A stretch of DNA of 16,034 nt from Thermoplasmata archaeon (GCA_030044695.1 JASIDM010000058.1:1-16034), one strand, 5' to 3'. Positions 7,197 through 14,515 are shown, counted from the first letter of the stretch. The notes: generated from the sequence alone by a model not told the origin. Numbers and translations: made by a program.

Positions 7197-8896
7197 CGGA
7201 CCGGTCCGATCCCCAGCTCGAGGGGAACGTCGGGGACGAAGTGCTTCGTGCCCCGGACCACCCAGGCCCCCCGGGGGACGAACTCGCCGCTCTCCGCCCC
7301 CTTGGAGACCTGGTCCGGGCTCGCCCAGAACGCCTGGGCGGAGGCGAGCCCCGCTCGCCAGGCCTTGGAGAACGCGACGGCCCACTGGGCCGCCTCCCGG
7401 AGCGTGACGTCGGAGACCGTGGCCGGGGGCTCCACCCGCTTCACCACCACGCTCGCCGCCCCGTGGAGGTCGGCGTGGACGTAGACGTCCCCGTCCTTGA
7501 GGTGGCGGCGGACGAGCAGGTCGTTCGAGGAGGCGTCGCGCCCCCCGAGGACGAGGGCGCCCTCGGAGCTGACGAACCAGCGGAACTTCTCGAACCAGCG
7601 CGACGCGCGGCGTCGATCGGAGGACGGTCGAGGCGCCGGTGAGGTCGGTTTCGAGGCGGAGACCCCTGCCCGACGGGCTTCCGTGGCCTCCAGCGCCTCC
7701 CGGGCCCCGGTCGCCTTCTCGGTGAGCCGCTTCGCCTCCTCGTACAGCGCTCGGGCCGCCTCGCGGGGTCCGCGGTCCGTCGGGAGGTCGACGGGGCGCC
7801 CCGCGAGCTCGACCTGGACCGTCCTCGACTCCGGATCGGCCCGTCGGGCCCGCTGCACGGCGGCCTCGGCGGCGACGAACTCCGAGAGGATCGCGTCGGC
7901 GTCGGCCTTCCGCGACGCGGACGCCTCCGACAGCTCGTAGAGGGCGGTCCGCTGCCGCTCGATCTGGCGGTCGAGCCCGGCGAGCTCGGCGGCCCGGGCC
8001 GCCTCCTCCGGGGGCACGGTCGGGCGGAGGAGGCTCCGGAAGTACTCGGCGGCCGCCTCGGAGAAGGTCGGGCGCACGTCGCGCTGGACCTCGGGGACGT
8101 CGTCCCACCGACGGGACAGGTACGGGGCGACGTCGACCGGAGCTCCGTCCCGGAGCACGAGGAACCCCCGAGGAGCCTCGCCGACCTCGGCGAGGAGCTC
8201 CCGAAGGAGGCGATGGAGCGCGGGGGCGATCTCGTGGGCCCGGGGCGACGCCGCGGCCGACCCGTCCCACCCTCCCCGCGCGACGATCTCCTCCGCGAGC
8301 GGCCCGCCCAGGGCAAGGCGGGCGGCGAGGGTGCTCGCGAGGTCCGTCCGGGAGCGGACCAGCTCGGCCTCGATCTCCCCGGTCCCGAGCGCGAACGCGT
8401 CGGACCGCGCGGGAGGCCGGCTGTACGGCGCCCCCGGGCGCAGGTCGCGCCGGGCCCATCGGCGAGCATGCTGGACCGCGACGAGCTTCGGCCCGTCGGC
8501 GACCACGAGGTTGCCGACGCCGAACAGCTCGACGCCCACGATCGTCGGGCGATCGCTGCTGGCGCGACGGAACTCGAGCTCGAGGTAGCGCTCCCCGGCC
8601 GGCTCGGGCAGCTCGGCGAGCGTGGCGCCGGTCGCCAGGCGCCGAAGCTCTCGGGCGAGAGGGGAGAGCTCCTCGGCGTGGTCGGAGCCCGCGGGACCCA
8701 GCGCCGCGTAGCGGCCGGGGACCAGCCGAAGCTCGAGACGCCCGGTGCCCTTGCCGCGGAGGACGAGTCCCAGCCCCTCGGGAACGAGATCGAACGCCTT
8801 GTCCAGGTGGCTGCCGAGGAGCGGGCGCAGCTCCCGGACCACGGCGCGGAGGTCGACCGACGTGAACCGGTCCTTCGGCGTCGGCTCCATCGGCAT
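6998..8896 (-). CDS. NFACT family ribosome quality-control protein (RqcH/Rqc2 homologue)
   Basis: About 632 residues. The family binds obstructed large ribosomal subunits carrying peptidyl-tRNA and, in its bacterial and eukaryotic members, drives C-terminal tailing. The order of domains is complete. NFACT-N begins at FTSVDLRAVVRELRPLLG and contains an Asp-Arg pair in SSDRPTIVGVELFG that probably matches the conserved DR motif. A helical/HhH middle section is followed by a coiled-coil stretch (LDRQIERQRTALYELSEASA onward). NFACT-R (DUF814) starts near WFEKFRWFVSSEG, with LGGRDASSNDLL, HADLHGAASVVVK and RGTKHF. The C-terminal EIDLARELGVPRSRLQGLLP is also typical. Start choice is open among GTG 8905, ATG 8896 and ATG 8890; none changes the domains. 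It is divergent from the acyl-CoA dehydrogenase gene and overlaps the zinc-finger gene at its 3' end. Confidence 0.92.
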   Translation of the reverse strand: MPMEPTPKDRFTSVDLRAVVRELRPLLGSHLDKAFDLVPEGLGLVLRGKGTGRLELRLVPGRYAALGPAGSDHAEELSPLARELRRLATGATLAELPEPAGERYLELEFRRASSDRPTIVGVELFGVGNLVVADGPKLVAVQHARRWARRDLRPGAPYSRPPARSDAFALGTGEIEAELVRSRTDLASTLAARLALGGPLAEEIVARGGWDGSAAASPRAHEIAPALHRLLRELLAEVGEAPRGFLVLRDGAPVDVAPYLSRRWDDVPEVQRDVRPTFSEAAAEYFRSLLRPTVPPEEAARAAELAGLDRQIERQRTALYELSEASASRKADADAILSEFVAAEAAVQRARRADPESRTVQVELAGRPVDLPTDRGPREAARALYEEAKRLTEKATGAREALEATEARRAGVSASKPTSPAPRPSSDRRRASRWFEKFRWFVSSEGALVLGGRDASSNDLLVRRHLKDGDVYVHADLHGAASVVVKRVEPPATVSDVTLREAAQWAVAFSKAWRAGLASAQAFWASPDQVSKGAESGEFVPRGAWVVRGTKHFVPDVPLELGIGPVRYDGEEFLAVAPATALRARGTVRFLLTPGDERERASREIDLARELGVPRSRLQGLLPAGGVTARRP

Positions 8897-8934
8897 GGTG
8901 CGCACGCGGGCAGGCGGACGAGCCGGCCGACCGC

Positions 8935-8940
8935 CTTAAG
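8935..8940. promoter_or_regulatory. Shared palindromic TATA-like box, NFACT (-) and acyl-CoA dehydrogenase (+)
   Basis: CTTAAG is the only A/T island in the 66-bp divergent spacer and reads the same on both strands. Its centre is about 25 bp from the GTG at 8963, fitting a leaderless plus-strand transcript. On the minus strand it would start transcription near 8911, about 6-20 nt before the candidate NFACT start codons. Confidence 0.5.
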
Positions 8941-8962
8941 AGTTGACGGCCCTCGGCCGGTC

Positions 8963-10096
8963 GTGTCGGCGCCGGCGGAGGAGGCCGGTAGCTGGCGCGC
9001 TCGGGCACGACGGTTCGCGGAGCAGGAGCTCCGTCCCCGGGCGGAGGAGATCGATCGGCAGGATCGGCTCCCGCGAGAGGTCGCCGAGGGCCTCGCCCGC
9101 GAGGGGTTCCTCGGCTTGGGGATCCCCGAGGCCTGGGGAGGCCGGGGGGGAGGAGCCACGGCGCTGGTCGGCGTGCTCGAGGAGCTCGCCCGGGGGAGCG
9201 CCGCCGTCGCCGTGGAGCTGGCGGTCCACCTCTCCGTCTGCGCCCAGCCGATCCTCACCGCCGGCTCGGACGAGCTGCGCCGGAGCTACCTCCCGCGGCT
9301 CGCCCGGGGCGAGCTGCTGGGGGCGTTCGCGCTCACCGAACCGGGCGCGGGCTCCGATGCCGCCGGGCTGCGGACCCGCTACCGGCGAACGGAGGACGGG
9401 TTCGAGCTCTCCGGCACGAAGATGTTCACCTCCAACGGCGCGAGCGCCGGCGTCGTGGTGCTGTTCGCGACCCGGGACCCCGCCCTCGGTGGGCACGGCA
9501 TCTCGGCGTTCGTCGCCCCGTCCGGGGCGCCAGGGCTCTCCGTCGCCCAACGTCTGGCCAAGCTCGGGCTGCACGGCAGCGAAACGACCGAGCTCGTCCT
9601 CGATCGCGTGCGTCTGCCCGCGGGCGCGCTGCTCGGCCAGGAGGGCGACGGCCTGCGGATCGCCCTCACGGCCCTCACGGGAGGCCGGGTCGGGATCGCG
9701 AGCTGCGCGCTCGGGGTCGCCCGGGCCGCGCTGGACGAGATGCTCCGGCAGGTCCGCCGGGACGATGCCGACTGGAAGCGGCAGCTCCTGGCGCGCGCGT
9801 ACGCCGAGGTCGAGGGCGCCGCGGCGCTCGTCGCCGAGGCCGCTCGGCGCAAGGACCTCGGGCTCGACTACCTCCTCCAGGCGTCGGCCGCCAAGCTCCT
9901 CGCGTCGCGAGCCGCCGTGGCGACGGCCTCGGCCGGGCTCGACCTCGCGGCTCCCCTCGGCGCGCGGAGCGGCGCCGAGGCGGAGCGGCTGTACCGCGAC
10001 GCCCGCGTCTTCCCGATCGTGGAGGGGACGACGGAGATCCAGGAGCTGATCCTCGCGCGCGCCCTCCTGGAGAGCCCGGACGGCTCAAGCGTCTAG
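8963..10096 (+). CDS. Acyl-CoA dehydrogenase family protein, divergent
   Basis: A 377-residue FAD flavoprotein of the acyl-CoA dehydrogenase family, which introduces a 2,3-double bond into acyl-CoA thioesters and passes electrons to ETF. An N-terminal helical domain ends in IPEAWGGRGGG (54-64). The flavin-binding signature is AFALTEPGAGSD (121-132), followed by LSGTKMFTSNG (149-159). The C-terminal helical domain ends in ERLYRDARVFPIVEGTTEIQ (341-360), where Glu354 matches the usual catalytic base. Two common elements are missing: the R-x-Q-F-G segment expected after LDEMLRQV, and the GGYGY-type loop, replaced by DLAAPLGARSG (327-337). Substrate cannot be assigned. The GTG start at 8963 is 25 bp from the CTTAAG box and gives the normal family N-terminus, although the frame is open far upstream. 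No ETF or thiolase genes are nearby. Confidence 0.87.
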   Translation: MSAPAEEAGSWRARARRFAEQELRPRAEEIDRQDRLPREVAEGLAREGFLGLGIPEAWGGRGGGATALVGVLEELARGSAAVAVELAVHLSVCAQPILTAGSDELRRSYLPRLARGELLGAFALTEPGAGSDAAGLRTRYRRTEDGFELSGTKMFTSNGASAGVVVLFATRDPALGGHGISAFVAPSGAPGLSVAQRLAKLGLHGSETTELVLDRVRLPAGALLGQEGDGLRIALTALTGGRVGIASCALGVARAALDEMLRQVRRDDADWKRQLLARAYAEVEGAAALVAEAARRKDLGLDYLLQASAAKLLASRAAVATASAGLDLAAPLGARSGAEAERLYRDARVFPIVEGTTEIQELILARALLESPDGSSV

Positions 10097-10100
10097 TAAT
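10093..10100 (+). promoter_or_regulatory. Possible hel308 TATA box overlapping the upstream stop codon
   Basis: CTAGTAAT includes the TAG stop of the acyl-CoA dehydrogenase gene. Its centre is about 24 bp before the GTG at 10121, consistent with a leaderless hel308 transcript. Evidence is base composition and spacing only. Confidence 0.4.
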
Positions 10101-10120
10101 CCGGCCGACTCCGAACCGTC

Positions 10121-12418
10121 GTGGACGAGCCGGGGGCCGAGGGCGGCAGCCCCCGCGGCGGGACCCGCGCCCCGCCGGATCCCGGGACCGTCGGCGCCGC
10201 CGGGATCGACGACGAGCTGAGGGAGCTCCTCGCCCGGGACGGGATCCGCGAGCTGTACCCTCCCCAGGCCGAGGCGATCCCGAAGGTCCTCGCCGGCGAG
10301 AGCCTGCTCCTCGCCTGCCCGACGGCGAGCGGCAAGTCGCTCGTCGCCTACCTCGCGCTCCTGCGGGCCGCCCGTCAGGGACGGACCGGCCTCTACCTCG
10401 TGCCGCTGCGGGCGCTGGCCCACGAGAAGGCCGAGGACCTCGAGAAGTTCGCCGAGCTCGGCCTCAAGGTCGGCATCTCCATCGGCGACTTCGACCTCCC
10501 CGCGGAGCGGCTCGACAAGCTCGACGTCCTCGTCGCCACGAGCGAGAAGGCCGACGCGCTCCTGCGCCGGGGGAGCCCCTGGCTCGACCGGCTCGGCGTC
10601 GTCGTCGTGGACGAGGTCCACCTCATGCGCGACCTCGAGCGGGGCCCGACGCTCGAGGTGACCCTCACCCGGCTGCGCCGCTCCTACCCGTCGCTCCAGG
10701 TCGTCGCCCTCTCGGCGACCGTCGGCAACTCCGAGGAGGTCGCCGCCTGGCTCGGCGCCGGCCACGTCGCGAGCGAGTTCCGCCCGGTCCCGCTGCGGCT
10801 CGGCGTCTACCGAGCCGGCCGGATCCTCTTCACGGACCTCTCCAGCCGCGAGGTCCCCCCGCCGGACGAGGCGGTCCCCCGGCTCGTGCGGACCGCGCTC
10901 GAGGACGGGGGCCAGGTGCTCGTCTTCGTCAACAGCCGGCGGGCGAGCGAGCAGCTGGCCCGCGGGCTCACGGCGACCGTCGGGCGGCGGCTCGCCAGCG
11001 AGGAGCGCGCCCGGGCGAAGGCCCTCGCGGAGGAGCTCGGCGACCTCGGCGAGGAGGAGACCGAGGGGACCCGCCGGCTCTCCGCCCTCCTCCCCCACGG
11101 CGTCGCCTACCACAACGCCTCCCTCACCAACCCCGAGCGCCGCCTCGTCGAGCGGGGGTTCCGCTCGCGGGCGCTGAAGGCGCTGGTCGCGACGCCGACC
11201 CTGGCGGCCGGCATCAACCTCCCGGCGCGGCGGGTCGTCGTCCGCGACACCACGCGCTACGACGACCACGTCGGCGCCCAGGCCCCGATCCCGGTGACCG
11301 AGGTCCGCCAGATGCTCGGGCGCGCCGGGCGCCCGCGCTTCGACCCCGTCGGCGAGGCGGTCCTCGTCGCGCGGACCCCCGACGAGGAGGACCGCTTCCT
11401 GGAGTCGTACCTCGCGGCCGCGCCCGAAGCGATCGAGAGCCGGCTCGCGAGCGACCCCGCCCTGCGGATGCACCTGCTCGCCCTCGTGGCGAGCCGCGCG
11501 GTGCGCACCGACGACGAGCTCCGCGCGTTCTTCGCCGCGACGTTCTACGGGCGGACCCTGCCGCTGGACGAGCTCCACCGACGAATCGGCCGCGTTCGCG
11601 CCTTCCTCCAGCGCCACGAGCTCCTGGAGCGGGGCGACGAGCTGCGGGCGAGCCGCTTCGGCCAGCTCACCAGCGAGCTGTACCTCGATCCGCTGAGCGC
11701 GATCGTCCTGCGGGGGGCGCTCGATCGGGCGCCGCTGGGCGTCGGGACGTTCCCGCTCCTCGCCGCCGTCTGCGCCGCCCCGGACCTCCCGTCGCTGTTC
11801 GTCCGGCGGGGGGAGGAGGCGGACCTCCTGGCGCGCTACTCCGACGAGGCCGAGGAGCTCCTCGTCCGGCCCGAGGAGCCCCCGCTCGAGATGGACCTCG
11901 AGGGGTTCCTGGCGACGCTGAAGACCGCCACCGTGCTGGAGGCGTGGCTGGACGAGACGCCGATCGTCGAGGTCACGGAGCGGTTCGGCATCGGCGCCGG
12001 CGACCTCCGGACCAAGGTCGAGGACGCGGAGTGGCTCCTGTTCGGCGCGGGCCGGCTCGCCGTCGCGTTCCAGCGCCGGCTCTCCCGCCCGCTGGACGAC
12101 CTCGCGCTGCGGATCCGCTACGGCGTGAAGGAGGAGCTGCTCGACCTCGTCCGGCTCCGCGGGATCGGCCGGGTCCGCGGGCGCCTCCTGTTCCGGGCCG
12201 GGCTGCGGGACCGCGAGGCGCTCCGGCAGGCCCCGCTGTCCCGGATCGAGCTCGCGCTGCGGTCCCCGCGGCTCGCCGAGATGGTCGTCGCCCAGCTCAA
12301 CCGGCCGGGACCGGCGGCCCGTCGGGGGCCGGCAGCAGCCCCGGAGGTGCCGCCGGCCCCAAGCTCCCGCCGGGGCGCTCGGAGCCTCGACGAGTACGCG
12401 GACCGGACGGATCGATGA
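10121..12418 (+). CDS. hel308: Hel308 (Hjm) ATP-dependent 3'-5' DNA helicase
   Basis: A 765-residue superfamily 2 Ski2-like helicase that unwinds lagging-strand and forked DNA at stalled replication forks. Motifs in order: Q motif YPPQAEAI (46-53), Walker A ACPTASGKS (65-73), PLRALAHEK (95-103), DEVH (164-167), SAT (198-200), VFVNSRR (269-273 region), ATPTLAAGINLPAR (357-370) and motif VI QMLGRAGRPRFD (397-408). A winged-helix and ratchet region follow, then a helix-hairpin-helix LVRLRGIGRVRG (about 676-687), typical of Hel308 domain V. All ATPase residues look intact. The protein has a Gly/Pro/Arg-rich N-terminal extension of about 25 residues and a Pro/Ala/Arg-rich tail (729-765). That tail is encoded antisense to the last codons of the Cdc6-like gene. 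The GTG start is supported by a box about 24 bp upstream. Confidence 0.94.
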   Translation: MDEPGAEGGSPRGGTRAPPDPGTVGAAGIDDELRELLARDGIRELYPPQAEAIPKVLAGESLLLACPTASGKSLVAYLALLRAARQGRTGLYLVPLRALAHEKAEDLEKFAELGLKVGISIGDFDLPAERLDKLDVLVATSEKADALLRRGSPWLDRLGVVVVDEVHLMRDLERGPTLEVTLTRLRRSYPSLQVVALSATVGNSEEVAAWLGAGHVASEFRPVPLRLGVYRAGRILFTDLSSREVPPPDEAVPRLVRTALEDGGQVLVFVNSRRASEQLARGLTATVGRRLASEERARAKALAEELGDLGEEETEGTRRLSALLPHGVAYHNASLTNPERRLVERGFRSRALKALVATPTLAAGINLPARRVVVRDTTRYDDHVGAQAPIPVTEVRQMLGRAGRPRFDPVGEAVLVARTPDEEDRFLESYLAAAPEAIESRLASDPALRMHLLALVASRAVRTDDELRAFFAATFYGRTLPLDELHRRIGRVRAFLQRHELLERGDELRASRFGQLTSELYLDPLSAIVLRGALDRAPLGVGTFPLLAAVCAAPDLPSLFVRRGEEADLLARYSDEAEELLVRPEEPPLEMDLEGFLATLKTATVLEAWLDETPIVEVTERFGIGAGDLRTKVEDAEWLLFGAGRLAVAFQRRLSRPLDDLALRIRYGVKEELLDLVRLRGIGRVRGRLLFRAGLRDREALRQAPLSRIELALRSPRLAEMVVAQLNRPGPAARRGPAAAPEVPPAPSSRRGARSLDEYADRTDR

Positions 12419-13490
12419 CCCACTCGGGGATCGGCGTGAGGATCTTCAGGAGCGATCGGGTCCCGCCCGAGCCGCCGGTGCGGATCTCCCGGCGGACGTA
12501 GCCGGCCTGCTCGAGCCGGACGATCCGTCGCCAGAAGGTGGTCGTCGGCAGCGGCTCCGCGCCCTCCCGCTGCGCGAGGTCGGCCTCGACCTGCCGCAGC
12601 CGTCCGACTTGGGCGGCCGTGCCCCGGCTCACCTGGTCGATCGCCGCGAGGAGCCAACGCTCGAGGCGGATCGCGGAGCTGCCATCGCGGGGCAGGAACC
12701 CCGGGGCGTACGCCGTGCCCCCGAGGAGCTCCCGCCGCAACAGGTCGACGGCGTGCCGGGCCCCGCCGCCGTCCTCGACCGCCCCGAGGACGCAGCGGGC
12801 GATCGTCGACGACGGCGCGGGACGGCCGAGCGCCCGGAGCGATCGGTCCCGCACGATCGCCTCCAGGACGGGCGTTGGGTAGCCGCGGAGCTCGAGGAAC
12901 GGGCCGACGCTCGGTCGGTCGCGGAGCCCTCGGAGGGCGGCCTGGAGCCCTTCGGCCGAGCCCGCGACGACGGTCCACCAGGGTGGGAGCCCGTGGTCCC
13001 CCTCGGGAAGGAACCGGTCCGGCGTGACCAGGGCGTTCAGCACCGGGGCGAGGTCGGGTCCGCCGACGACGACGTCGTCCAGGACCACGACGAACGGGCG
13101 CTGCTCCCGGCGCAGACGACGTAGGAGGCCGGCGAGGATCTCCGCGACGGGGAATCCCCGCCCGTCGAACCCCTCGTCGAGGCGGCGCAGCAGGGCCGAG
13201 GCGACGCCGTGCGGTCCCTTGAGGCCGGCGACGCGGACGTGGAGCAGTCGCGGAGCCGGCCCGGGGCCGGCCCGACGTAGGAGCTCCACGACCACCCTCG
13301 CCGCCCGTCGCGCGACGGTCGAGCTCCCCGAACCCGGCGGACCGGCCACGGCGACGATCCACGGCGGGGGCGCCGCGGGGGTCGGGGCGTCCAGGCGACG
13401 GACGACCTCCTGGACCTCGCGCTCGCGGGCGATCGGCGACGGAGAGAGCCAGTCGTTCGAGAGGACCTCGGGGTTGGTGACGGGGAACAT
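12297..13490 (-). CDS. Orc1/Cdc6-like AAA+ protein with degenerate Walker motifs
   Basis: A 397-residue protein laid out like archaeal Orc1/Cdc6 replication initiators. It opens with NPEVLSNDWLSPSPIAREREVQEV (6-29), resembling the Cdc6 start before the AAA+ domain. A P-loop-like GPPGSGSST lies at 50-58, a Walker B-like VVVLDD at 134-139, FLELRGYPTPVLEAIVRDR at 198-216 and a sensor-2-like GGARHAVDLLRR at 242-253. A C-terminal winged helix follows (about 316-360, TTFWRRIVRLEQAGYVRREI). The Walker A lysine is Ser56 and the Walker B glutamate is Asp139, so ATP binding and hydrolysis are probably impaired. The final 37 residues are Gly/Pro-rich and lie antisense to the end of hel308. The ATG start is 25-26 bp from a TATA box. 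It may be a regulatory or DNA-binding paralogue; a different AAA+/winged-helix regulator is the alternative. Confidence 0.75.
   Translation of the reverse strand: MFPVTNPEVLSNDWLSPSPIAREREVQEVVRRLDAPTPAAPPPWIVAVAGPPGSGSSTVARRAARVVVELLRRAGPGPAPRLLHVRVAGLKGPHGVASALLRRLDEGFDGRGFPVAEILAGLLRRLRREQRPFVVVLDDVVVGGPDLAPVLNALVTPDRFLPEGDHGLPPWWTVVAGSAEGLQAALRGLRDRPSVGPFLELRGYPTPVLEAIVRDRSLRALGRPAPSSTIARCVLGAVEDGGGARHAVDLLRRELLGGTAYAPGFLPRDGSSAIRLERWLLAAIDQVSRGTAAQVGRLRQVEADLAQREGAEPLPTTTFWRRIVRLEQAGYVRREIRTGGSGGTRSLLKILTPIPEWVIDPSGPRTRRGSERPGGSLGPAAPPGLLPAPDGPPVPAG
13473..13488 (+). repeat. 16-bp imperfect direct repeat, copy 1
   Basis: GTTGGTGACGGGGAAC overlaps the first codons of the Cdc6-like gene, just downstream of its predicted transcript start. 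It matches copy 2 at 14 of 16 positions in the same orientation. Confidence 0.5.
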
Positions 13491-13510
13491 CGGTGGCCAA
13501 CTATCTGCGA

Positions 13511-13520
13511 CGTATAAGAA
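13511..13520 (-). promoter_or_regulatory. TATA box of the Cdc6-like gene (leaderless)
   Basis: The minus strand reads TTCTTATACG, the clearest TATA box in the window (core 13513-13518). Its centre is about 25.5 bp from the A of the ATG at 13490, so transcription should start at or within a base of the start codon. On the plus strand the same island (TATAAG) could serve the MscS gene with a leader of about 40 nt. Confidence 0.65.
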
Positions 13521-13524
13521 TCCT

Positions 13525-13540
13525 GTTGGTGACGTGGACC
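13525..13540 (+). repeat. 16-bp imperfect direct repeat, copy 2
   Basis: GTTGGTGACGTGGACC matches copy 1 at 14 of 16 positions and lies just upstream of the TATA box as seen from the Cdc6-like gene. The two copies are 52 bp apart and bracket the promoter, like a pair of protein-binding sites. Confidence 0.5.
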
Positions 13541-13582
13541 GCGAGCGGAAACTGCCTTGACCCGGTCGCGCTGCGGGCGCCG

Positions 13583-14512
13583 ATGGCGGCGCGACCCCCC
13601 GAGCGTCCGATGGGCGTCCTCGCCCGGGACCTCCTCCTGGCGGCCGCGCTGTCGGTCGCGCTCTACGTCGTCTTCGGCGTGGTGAACGCCCGGCTCCTCG
13701 TCGGGTTCACCACGCCGGAGGTCCTGCTGCTCGAAGCCGGCGCGATCGTGCTGGTCGCCTACCTGATCGCCCGCGCCGTCACCAACGCGACGAACGCCAT
13801 GCTGCGGCATCGGGGGCTGTCCCCCCGAGGGCACGCGGTCCGCCTCTTCCTGAACCTGCTGGTCGCCACGGCCGCGGCGTTCGCGCTCATCCGCTTGGCC
13901 GGGGTCTCCGTCGAGTCGATCCTCCTCGGTGCGGGGTTCACGGGGATCGTGCTCGGGCTCGCCTCCCAGACGGTCCTCTCCAACGTCTTCGCCGGGATCC
14001 TGATCGTCTTCGCCGACCCGTTCCGGCCCGGGGACCGGATCGGCCTCGTCAGCGCCCAGTACAGCCTGCTCGGCTCGACGTACCCGCACGAAACGATCGC
14101 GCCGACGTACACCGGGACCGTGGAGGACGTGGGGCTCACCTACACCGTCGTCGCGCTCGACCACGGCCCGTCGGCGCGGATCCCCAACGGGATCGTCATC
14201 CAGGCGATGGTCCTGCTCACCGGCGGCAGCTCGCTCCACCGGGTGCGCCTGACGCTCCCGACGACGACCCCGCTCGCCGACGTCGAGGGGTCGTTGCCGG
14301 CGATCGCCCGGGAGTTCCCGGCCCCGTTCCCGGGGGCGGCCCCGCCCCGGCTCGAGGTCGCGGACCTCGCCGCGACGACGTGGGACGCCGTGGTCGTGCT
14401 CTGGAGCGACGTGCGGGACGCCAACGCCGTCCGCGACCGCGTCCTCCGGGTCCTCCTGCCCCGGATCGGCCGACCGGGGGCCGCTCCGGCGCCCGGCTCA
14501 CCTCGCCCTTAA
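13583..14512 (+). CDS. MscS family small-conductance mechanosensitive channel
   Basis: A 309-residue inner-membrane channel of the MscS family, which opens under membrane tension to release solutes during osmotic downshift. Hydrophobic segments lie near residues 15-35, 47-66 and 87-105. The pore-lining helix continues into the family signature GAGFTGIVLGLASQTVLSNV (117-136), then FAGILIVFADPFRPGDRIG (137-155), the start of the beta domain. An unusual segment of about 25 residues (SAQYSLLGSTYPHETIAPTY, 157-176) sits before GTVEDVGLTYTVV, which normally follows almost at once. IPNG (200-203) and the soluble C-terminal domain then follow normally. The start could be ATG 13583 or ATG 13610; the frame stays open up to 13493, but those residues are not membrane-like. 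The TAA stop lies inside the predicted promoter of the next gene. Confidence 0.88.
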   Translation: MAARPPERPMGVLARDLLLAAALSVALYVVFGVVNARLLVGFTTPEVLLLEAGAIVLVAYLIARAVTNATNAMLRHRGLSPRGHAVRLFLNLLVATAAAFALIRLAGVSVESILLGAGFTGIVLGLASQTVLSNVFAGILIVFADPFRPGDRIGLVSAQYSLLGSTYPHETIAPTYTGTVEDVGLTYTVVALDHGPSARIPNGIVIQAMVLLTGGSSLHRVRLTLPTTTPLADVEGSLPAIAREFPAPFPGAAPPRLEVADLAATTWDAVVVLWSDVRDANAVRDRVLRVLLPRIGRPGAAPAPGSPRP

Positions 14513-14515
14513 GAG
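14508..14515 (+). promoter_or_regulatory. Probable icd TATA box overlapping the MscS stop codon
   Basis: CTTAAGAG contains the MscS stop TAA (14510-14512) and is the only A/T island before the isocitrate dehydrogenase gene. Its centre is about 37 bp from the ATG at 14549, predicting a start near 14538 and a leader of about 11 nt. The same CTTAAG hexamer occurs at 8935-8940. Confidence 0.5.

Noticed and set aside
8213..8962. Upstream extension of the acyl-CoA dehydrogenase frame
   Set aside because: It lies antisense to the NFACT gene and has no family similarity; GTG 8963 gives the normal protein length.
6288..9008. A 906-codon open frame on the minus strand over the NFACT gene and the tRNA
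   Set aside because: Low-complexity Arg/Gly/Pro product that also runs antisense through the tRNA-Pro gene; the NFACT frame has the real domains.
10085..11617. 510-codon minus-strand open frame opposite hel308
   Set aside because: Composition-driven shadow; all helicase motifs lie on the plus strand.
12380..12415. Possible PCNA-binding (PIP-like) motif in the Hel308 tail, SLDEY
   Set aside because: It lacks the Gln and the aromatic pair of a PIP box; the resemblance is too weak.
13491..13582. Replication origin next to the Cdc6-like gene
   Set aside because: The spacer is only about 90 bp, has no A/T-rich unwinding region and no recognisable origin recognition box; only the repeat pair is reported.
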